NCBI GenBank assembly: GCA_964058805.1
Contig: CAXKVV010000282.1
Location: 186,001 to 250,000 of the forward strand
Direction: 5' to 3'
Source: Schoenoplectus triqueter
Lineage: Eukaryota; Streptophyta; Magnoliopsida; Poales; Cyperaceae
DNA: 64,000 nt
The notes under the pieces were generated by a model. That model made no database searches. It saw only the letters and a list, made by a program, of their open reading frames with translations, and was not told where the DNA came from. The position numbers were made by a program, and so were the translations under genes. Shown here piece after piece: positions 57,612 through 64,000 of the stretch (positions are counted from its first letter, which is position 1; the number at the start of each line of letters is the position of its first letter).

Positions 57612-58250
57612 TACCGTATCAATATCCGTTAAAATTTTTGGATACGGATAGTCTCGGATACATATATGGATAGTCTCGGATACATATATGGATAGTCTCG
57701 GATACATATATGGATAGTCTCGGATACGGATACAGATCAAATATTCAACGGATATTGGATACGGATCGGATATTCAACGGATGTCGGATACGGATCGGAT
57801 ATTCAACGGATATCGGATATCGGATACGGATCGGATATCGGACGGATACATATATATAAATACGGATATATTTCAGATATTAAGTAAAAAAAATTATATA
57901 TATTTAAAAAAAATAATTACATATTATTTTTTGATAGAATTATTAATTATAAAAGTTAAATATTAATTATCATTATATTAGTAGTTCAAATGTATCAATG
58001 AATTATTAAAAAAATATGATACATTAGCACAAATTATATATATAATTAGTTAGATTTGTTATGTATGTAAAAAGATATAATTAAAAATACGTAATGAGAT
58101 TTTTTTCGGATATGTATTCGGATAAAATCGGATCGGATACCTTCGGATAAGTCGGATATTGACGGATAATAGCTAAACGGACGGTTACGAATAGGTAATA
58201 GCCAAACCGTATCTATATCCGTTAAAAAAATTTAGATACAGATAAAGATA
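57612..58250. repeat. GGATAC-rich non-autonomous element
   Basis: Direct repeats of about 38 bp ('ccgtatcaatatccgttaaa' at 57613 and 'ccgtatctatatccgttaaa' at 58207) bound a segment filled with 'cggatacggatcggatattc' variants at both ends and AT-rich DNA in the middle. No ORF apart from repeat-derived ones. Confidence 0.55.
57647..57728 (+). repeat. 22-bp tandem repeat, about 3.5 units
   Basis: The unit GATAGTCTCGGATACATATA plus TG starts at 57647, 57669, 57691 and 57713. The copies are perfect. Confidence 0.9.
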
Positions 58251-58655
58251 TAAATTTCTTCAGATACGAATACGAATCAGATATTTTACTATCTGTTTGC
58301 AACCTAAGTAGACCGGTTCTATTTCATCATTTCCTGCTCAACGAGGCTGATTCAATTCAGAATTTATTTTGGGCTCCTAGTCCTAGGCTTTATTTCCAAA
58401 AAGCTAATACCTAATGGGATGGTCAAATTATTCTAGGCATATATAAGACCAGAAAGGGAGCAGGGAAGCCCAAATTAAATGGGTTATGAGTTTCTTTGTA
58501 CCAATCCAAAGAGCAATAATATTTCTGACCATCAAGAGATTTCAATTATTGACCCGACGAACTTCCATTTTGAGAAATATAAAAATTGGGCCCGTTGTAA
58601 CTTTGTTATCCATAAACGAGTTAACTTGATTCTATATGATTAAAACTAAATGAGT
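58251..58655. other. Intergenic, nothing assigned
   Basis: No ORF or repeat boundary recognised. Confidence 0.4.
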
Positions 58656-58659
58656 TGGA

Positions 58660-59008
58660 TATGAGTTTAATTTTTTTGATCCGAATCGGATTGGGTCGGG
58701 TTCGATCAATCCGACCCGACCCGATTAATTATATTTTTGAAGTAATTTATAATGTAGTACTAATTAAAATTTAAATATACACTAATTATATTCTAATTAA
58801 GATTAATTATAAATTAATTAATATTTTATTTCTTAAAATTATATAAGAATAATTAATAAATATTTAATTATTTTACACGGGTCGAGTCGATCCGTGATCC
58901 GTCGGGGATGGGTCAAAAAATTTTGACCTTAATTTAATCGGATCAGGTCAAAAAATAATAATAAAATATGATCTGATCCGAACCTGACCCGATCCATTGA
59001 CACCCTTA
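58660..59008 (-). repeat. Motif-rich non-autonomous element (GGGTCGGGTC type)
   Basis: On the minus strand it starts TTAAGGGTGTCAATGGATCG, a hAT-like GGGTGTCAA start. It carries repeated gacccgaccc/gggtcgggt motifs at both ends around an AT-rich middle. Confidence 0.5.
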
Positions 59009-59279
59009 ATCAAGTCCATAATAACATTTTTTAGAAAAATATAAAAATAAAAGTTTCAATGATCGATCTATTTTTACGTACTAACAAGCTCCATTTTTTT
59101 ATGAGTATTTGATCCGGAAAAATAATTCGGACCATCTATTTTTTTTATTATTTTCACACGCCAAAACTATTTTGGTCCGAATTTTTAATTCAGAGTAAGT
59201 TTACCGATCTAAATTTTTTTAATTTCAACACCACGGTCCACGTAGTTCAATCATGTGTCACTTATAATTTGCAATAATG

Positions 59280-59660
59280 TTTTACCAACGGTCCGGTTCA
59301 AACCCGGACGGTCCACAGTCCCGCACAGTCCATACGGGACAGTCCTAGGCGGTCCAAACTCGAAAAAATCGAATCCGTCCCATCGTTGGCCCTGGGATCC
59401 GAACCCCTATGGATCAGCACGGTCCGGTCCGGTCCATTTTTTTATAAATTCAAAAAATTATGAAATTTGAAAAATAAATTTATGATATTTTGTAAATAAT
59501 AATTTTCATTGAATTAATTTTATATTTTTAATTATTTAAAAATCGAATAATACTCAAAAAATATAAAAAATTGGTCCGGGTCATGGTCCGGTCCACGGAT
59601 CCGCACAGAACGGGTCTACACGGTCCGGTTTTGAGTGAAGGGAAGACCGGCCCACCGTTG
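59280..59660. repeat. Motif-rich non-autonomous element (GGTCCGGTCC type)
   Basis: Clusters of 'cggtccggtcc' and 'acggtccacagtcc' on the left and 'ggtccgggtcatggtccggt' on the right surround an AT-rich core. Same architecture as the three elements at 45575, 57612 and 58660 but with a different motif. Confidence 0.5.
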
Positions 59661-60557
59661 GACCGAACCGTGGTAGGGCACGGGATAAGCACGGATTTGG
59701 CCACAGTTTGATCCCATCAGGATAATTCTTCCCTCTTAAATTAGAGATTAAAGCAATATTATTCATCACTAAAACTATCCTTCAAAGTTCAAACGGAAAC
59801 TATTTTCAGTTTTTCACCAATTTTTTTCATTATGCTAAATGAAACTTTGAAAAAAGTAAATGATCCACTCCCACCGGGTAAAAGAGCGAGGACATCTCCA
59901 TTAGCTCCAGAACCGGAGAGGAAGACGATTGGGCGAGGGACGAGGGAATAACTGGGCCTAGGTGACAGCTTTCTGGGCCCTGAAAGAACTATCTTGAATT
60001 TGATACAAACATACAATGCGTGCATGATGAGCATTCTTGGAAATATCGATGGGCACTTCAATCGTCTCACACAAAGCTCATCACGATTGATTTCTATTTT
60101 TTAATATATCCCAATTAAAAGTTCGGACCAGCAAATTTAATTCGAGTTAAAAATTCAGATCAAAATAATTTCGACGTGTAAAATAAAGAGTGATTTGGGT
60201 TTTTTTCCGGATCAAAGGTACTTTGATCTAAAAAAAAAATCCGGCCCTTACTAATGCGTGTAAAAAAAACAATCATTCTAATATATATGTGGAATTATTT
60301 TTATTTTTATTTTTAAAAAATATGCCATAATAACTCCCAAGCAGTAGTATATCTGAAATTATGGATCCCAACTCCCAACAGGAGGATTGGGTGTAAGTAA
60401 GAATAATGAATCAATGATCATCAGAAGTTTAATTGAACTTTTCTTAATTAACTAAGAATCGTTCCAAAATTAATTTCTTCTTGGAAAAAAATATTAGCAA
60501 ACTTTTACATGATCTTTTAGCAATAATAACGCTATTTGTTTTTTTTTAATAAACATC
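59661..60557. other. Intergenic; unassigned minus-strand ORF
   Basis: A 93-codon minus-strand ORF (60070-59789) includes LSGSGANGDVLALLPGGSGS and a different frame of the same DNA reads IEVPIDISKNAHHARIV. Neither was recognised. The region may be a decayed host gene fragment. Confidence 0.3.
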
Positions 60558-60572
60558 TATATATAGAGAGAG

Positions 60573-60722
60573 ATAATTAGACTATGGTGTTTTGCAAAGC
60601 ACAAGAGTCTTGTGTGTTTTGCGCTCTATTATTAATTTTAAGTCATAAATAATTGATCTGAACTGTTCAATCTAATCTTCATATTAAAATCTATTAGTAA
60701 ACTAAATTTTATATTTTTTAAA
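60573..60722. repeat. Single arm of foldback family D
   Basis: Follows a (TA)n(GA)n run. Reads 'actatggtgttttgcaaagc', 'gcgctctattattaatttta', 'tctaatcttcatattaaaat' as in 32501-32872. The second arm is absent. Confidence 0.65.
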
Positions 60723-61998
60723 TAAAGTCCTTGATTCCAACATTTATTATTTGTTATGTCTTTTGAAACTTGAAGCTACATCACTCCGTAAAAAAACGAG
60801 AGAATTATCATTTATACAGTTTGTATTTCTCATGTATATTTCATTCCTTTATGAAATAAAAGATTGGTTTCAATTTTCTTCATATCATATAAAGAAAATT
60901 TTATTAAAACAAAATATGAATTCGAAAATGAAATTCATTCTAAGAATTTATTTGATTTCAATAAAATACCCTGTCAAAAGCAGTAGGTGACCCAAAACAG
61001 ATAGAGCTGATTCTTAAAATAAAAGTAGTTCTATAATTTGAACATTCATGCTGAATAAAATTCCGAAAACTGAATTGCACGTGAAATAATGTCCTGCGCG
61101 AATAATTTAGCACCGAATCTATTAATTGAAAGATAAAAGAAGACATAATTTCTGAATAAAATTACTCGTGAGATAAAAAAAAGAGACAAATTCAACTAAG
61201 TACTTTCGCTCTTTGTATATTAATTTTGTTAAAAATCCTGATATATCAAATTTTAATTTATAGATCTTCAAATTTAGTGGCACGGAGCAAGCGACCTATT
61301 GTAATCAAATTCCTCAAGTAAATGTTAAAAGTATATATGAGGGTAGATGATCGCACTTTCAAGTTGGTAAAAAGAATTGGAAAATAAATTATTAAAAAAA
61401 TTTGGAAGGGTCGTCTGTTTTTTTAAGAAAGAAAATAAAAGAAGGAAATAATTCCCAAGTCCAACCAAGGGATGAAGGGAACCATCGAACCAGCCTTGCA
61501 CAGGCCCATATCCTAGCTGTTAGGTACTCGGGTTTGGTAGAATAAAGGAACTAGTGGTTAAAACCCCACCGATTGGGCCATCATGATTAGGCTTTAATTA
61601 GTAAATATTAAATAATATTACATATCATTCAAGTTTATGATAACTATTATTTGAAAAGAAAAAAATTGTTTAGAGCACCATAACAAGGTTCAGAGCACCT
61701 TAACTTATTATTCATAATATTTTAAATTGATTTTTTAATGATTTAGTAGCAAAAATAGGGGAGAAATAAAATAATTTCAAGGATGTAATAATTCTAAATT
61801 TTCATGAGCACAAAAAATAAGAGTCTGACCTCTCGCTAAAAAAATATTTTTTTTCTAAATAAGAGTGCTTATAACTTTGTTACTTGTTAACTTTTTAAAT
61901 ATTTGTTGTTGAAAACAAACATGTTTTTTTTTTCATTGAAAGACCGGCATATGACCATGCTTCAGCTTGTGGTTTAAAATTAGATTTTTTTTTAGTAA
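60723..61998. other. AT-rich intergenic DNA
   Basis: ORFs at 60751-60990 and 60958-61146 lack motifs. A less AT-rich patch at 61450-61590 was not identified. Confidence 0.35.
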
Positions 61999-62012
61999 GA
62001 CTTCCATTAGTC

Positions 62013-62230
62013 CGTGATAGAATGAGAGAGTGAGAGATGAATCTTTAATTATCTTGGAATGAATTGTTTACAATGATTAAGTCTCTATTTATAGACTAAT
62101 GATTTAATAAACTAACCAGTTAGTCTAACTAACTAATTCTAATCACTAAATATCTCTCACATCATACATCACACAATATCTCTAACTAATCTATACAATT
62201 CTATTCATATACTCTAACATTCCCCCTCAA
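62013..62230 (-). repeat. Copia LTR remnant with polypurine tract, minus strand
   Basis: On the minus strand TTGAGGGGGAA (62230-62220) is followed by TGTTAGAGTATATGAATAG, the typical polypurine tract and LTR start of a copia element. The LTR extends left to about 62013. Confidence 0.65.
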
Positions 62231-62615
62231 ACTCATCGTGCGGTATGCGTGGTGAGTTTGCATATCTCACGAGTTCTAACATCCCGATTTATGAATTTGA
62301 TCTCCAATTGCATTACGGGTCATCTTGAAGGAAGATAGAAGAAAGAAGAGTTCTTTTGGCTCAAGAAAACTATTGATTGTTTCATTCTCTTTTGAGTCAT
62401 TTTGAAAACATCAATAGAAGGATTTGTCCTTTTTAACAATAATTTGAGACTCGTTTGAGTTCTCTTGAAAGAAAAGTAAAGAGAAATAGATGCCCGGTAC
62501 ATGGTTGGATCATTTGAAATTTGATTGGGGGTAAGAGTTAGGTTGTGAATTGTAGAGAGAGTTTTGAAGAATTAGAGATGAAATTAGATGAGAATTGGAG
62601 ATATGTGCAAAGAAC
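62231..62615 (-). other. Internal remnant between two LTR-like repeats
   Basis: A non-coding segment. A 60-codon minus-strand ORF (62502-62320) has no retroviral-type motif. If the flanking repeats are LTRs of one element, nearly all of its coding region is lost. Confidence 0.35.
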
Positions 62616-62729
62616 TCAATAAACTAATCACTTAGTCTAACTAACTAATTTCAATCACTAAATATCTCCCACATCATACATCACACAATATATCCAACTA
62701 ACGGATACAATTTTATTCCTATACTCTAA
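62616..62729 (-). repeat. Second LTR-like copy, truncated
   Basis: 'ttagtctaactaactaattt' and 'catcatacatcacacaatat' repeat 62106-62219 with about 10 differences and end ACTCTAATA. Confidence 0.65.
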
Positions 62730-63751
62730 TAATCTGACAAATATATATTATTTTTTGTATATTATTTATAGGATTTAAACCCAGGCTACTATGTAAAGAC
62801 ACGAGACATATATATTACATCTATACTAAGTCCGGCGTTAATTTAATTTGTATTATTAACAAGTGATCTCTGATTGGAACAATTAAAAGTTCATTTTTGT
62901 TGCTTGAAGTGGGGGGAGAAGTTCATTTTTTGTCGTCTAAAATATTTCAAATTTTCAATAGTTCGTGAGCATGTCTGAAATATAGTCGTTAGAAAACACA
63001 CGACTCGTGTCGCCACAAACGAAGATGAAAATAATTTTTCGATTCAATTGAATAATTGATTCTTGTTAATTTAATGCTTCTCAAAAGAACCCCAACAAAT
63101 AACCTCTCCATGTTATCTGGCGCCATTCCTGTCTTGCTGTCTATTTCTAACTTCTAATTTATTATTGTTTGCATATACACCTCTAAAAGTGCCAACTTGG
63201 AATTTTAAAATAAAAGTCCTTGAGAATGCCTCCGCACGATGAACAAACCACCGATATTCGAAAAAATTTCCCTAATAAGTACATTTAAATCTGTAATAAA
63301 TATTACAGACAGTCTCAATATATATTCCATCGAGAATATGAGGTACAAATCTTCAATCATGCACAGTGTACTTTATAAGTTTAAATTTAGGTGCGTCGTA
63401 CGGATATTTCTATAGGCTAGAATCCCATTTGACGACCATTGATATATTTTGGCAACATTAATTTTAACGCCTTTTCAAATCAGATAATAAAATTTTTAAA
63501 AATGAAAAAAAAACAAATTATTTGCTCATAACTTTGTTATGTATTAATTTTCATGTAATTCAATATCATTTGATGTTCTATAAATTATTGCTATATATTT
63601 GCGTATAATATAAAATGCTGGATGTATTCTACACATATCAATTGCATTTATATGAAAATTTATGAAATTTTTGACTTAATTTCATTACTCATTAAGTAAG
63701 GAGGTTAAATCATAAAATGTGGTCCGTTGATTTTGTGTAATGCTTGGTGCA
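62730..63751. other. AT-rich intergenic DNA
   Basis: No gene recognised. 63400-63520 resembles transposon debris but no boundary was found. Confidence 0.35.
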
Positions 63752-63765
63752 TATATATATAGAGA

Positions 63766-64000
63766 GAGAGTGAGTGATGCTAGGCTGGTGAGTCTCAAAA
63801 TACAAAATATATTTTGTTCTTTGTGTCATATTTTTTATTTTTGAATTCAAAATATCGATTCAAATATTCTAAGTAATCTCCATATTAAAATATATTTTAA
63901 GATCAAATTTTATATTTTTTATAATTTATTTCTTTTTTTTGAGGGGTGAAAAATCATTATTATTTAAAATCATAAACTCAATGCATTTTCTACCCCTAAA
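63766..64000. repeat. Foldback-type arm at window edge (family H), incomplete
   Basis: After (TA)n(GA)n, the sequence contains 'atctccatattaaaatatat' and 'agatcaaattttatattttt', shared with the arms of families A and D, then a loop-like 'gaggggtgaaaaatcattat'. The partner arm, if any, lies outside the window. Confidence 0.5.

Noticed and set aside
57546..57740. Minus-strand ORF with repeated RDYPYMYP-like units
   Set aside because: Product of the 22-bp tandem repeat.
1..64000. tRNA, rRNA or snRNA genes
   Set aside because: Looked for tRNA T-loop and D-loop phrases and rRNA-like GC blocks; none convincing. The TGGTATCAGAGC matches are retroelement primer sites.

Overview
This is nuclear DNA from a flowering plant. 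The evidence is spliced genes with plant-only products (a fasciclin-like arabinogalactan protein, a classical arabinogalactan protein, an MPB2C-like gene), Ty1/copia retrotransposons primed by initiator Met-tRNA, an L1-type LINE remnant, and very many AT-rich foldback (MITE-like) repeats with TA, GA, ATT and ATG microsatellites. There are no operons or prokaryotic signals. The species cannot be fixed from the sequence alone.

Layout. 1-8.2 kb is gene-free and full of foldback elements, several sitting end to end and separated only by (TA)n or (GA)n runs. 8.2-8.8 kb holds a decayed LINE on the minus strand. From about 8.95 to 28.86 kb there is a nest. An old minus-strand copia-type element (LTR, gag and an unknown Lys-rich tail, no pol seen) was split inside gag by a young plus-strand copia element. 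That young element is a tandem array LTR-internal-LTR-internal-LTR (10394-28191, period 7844 bp) with one 5-bp target duplication, TCCTT, at its outer edges. Both internal regions carry the same disabling lesions although the LTRs are almost identical.

28.9-32.5 kb is non-coding and includes exon fragments of two unrelated host genes, the NEDD8-activating enzyme subunit ECR1/UBA3 and a plastid 2-Cys peroxiredoxin. At 33.0-34.16 kb lies a broken LRR receptor-like protein gene. A second copia element (34174-38972, 261-bp LTRs, TSD TGGAC) was inserted 12 bp past its stop codon. Its ORF has one stop and two frameshifts.

41.4-43.1 kb holds the first intact gene, a two-exon FLA (minus strand, 413 aa). 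50.5-51.0 kb holds the second, a single-exon classical AGP (minus strand, 143 aa). Both predict secreted, GPI-anchored cell-surface proteoglycans. At 52.1-54.3 kb a five-exon MPB2C-like gene (minus strand) has intact exon phases but three stop codons in exon 3, so it is called a pseudogene. A 440-bp element made of six 21-bp palindromes sits about 100 bp upstream of its ATG.

54.9-64 kb has no recognisable gene. It holds a foldback copy, a 1.5-kb element with about 100-bp terminal inverted repeats, several non-autonomous elements rich in short repeated motifs, a remnant copia LTR pair, and single arms of the foldback families. The functional gene content is therefore small (FLA and AGP), and most of the window records successive transposon insertions. 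All calls are by eye; no alignment or database search was run.
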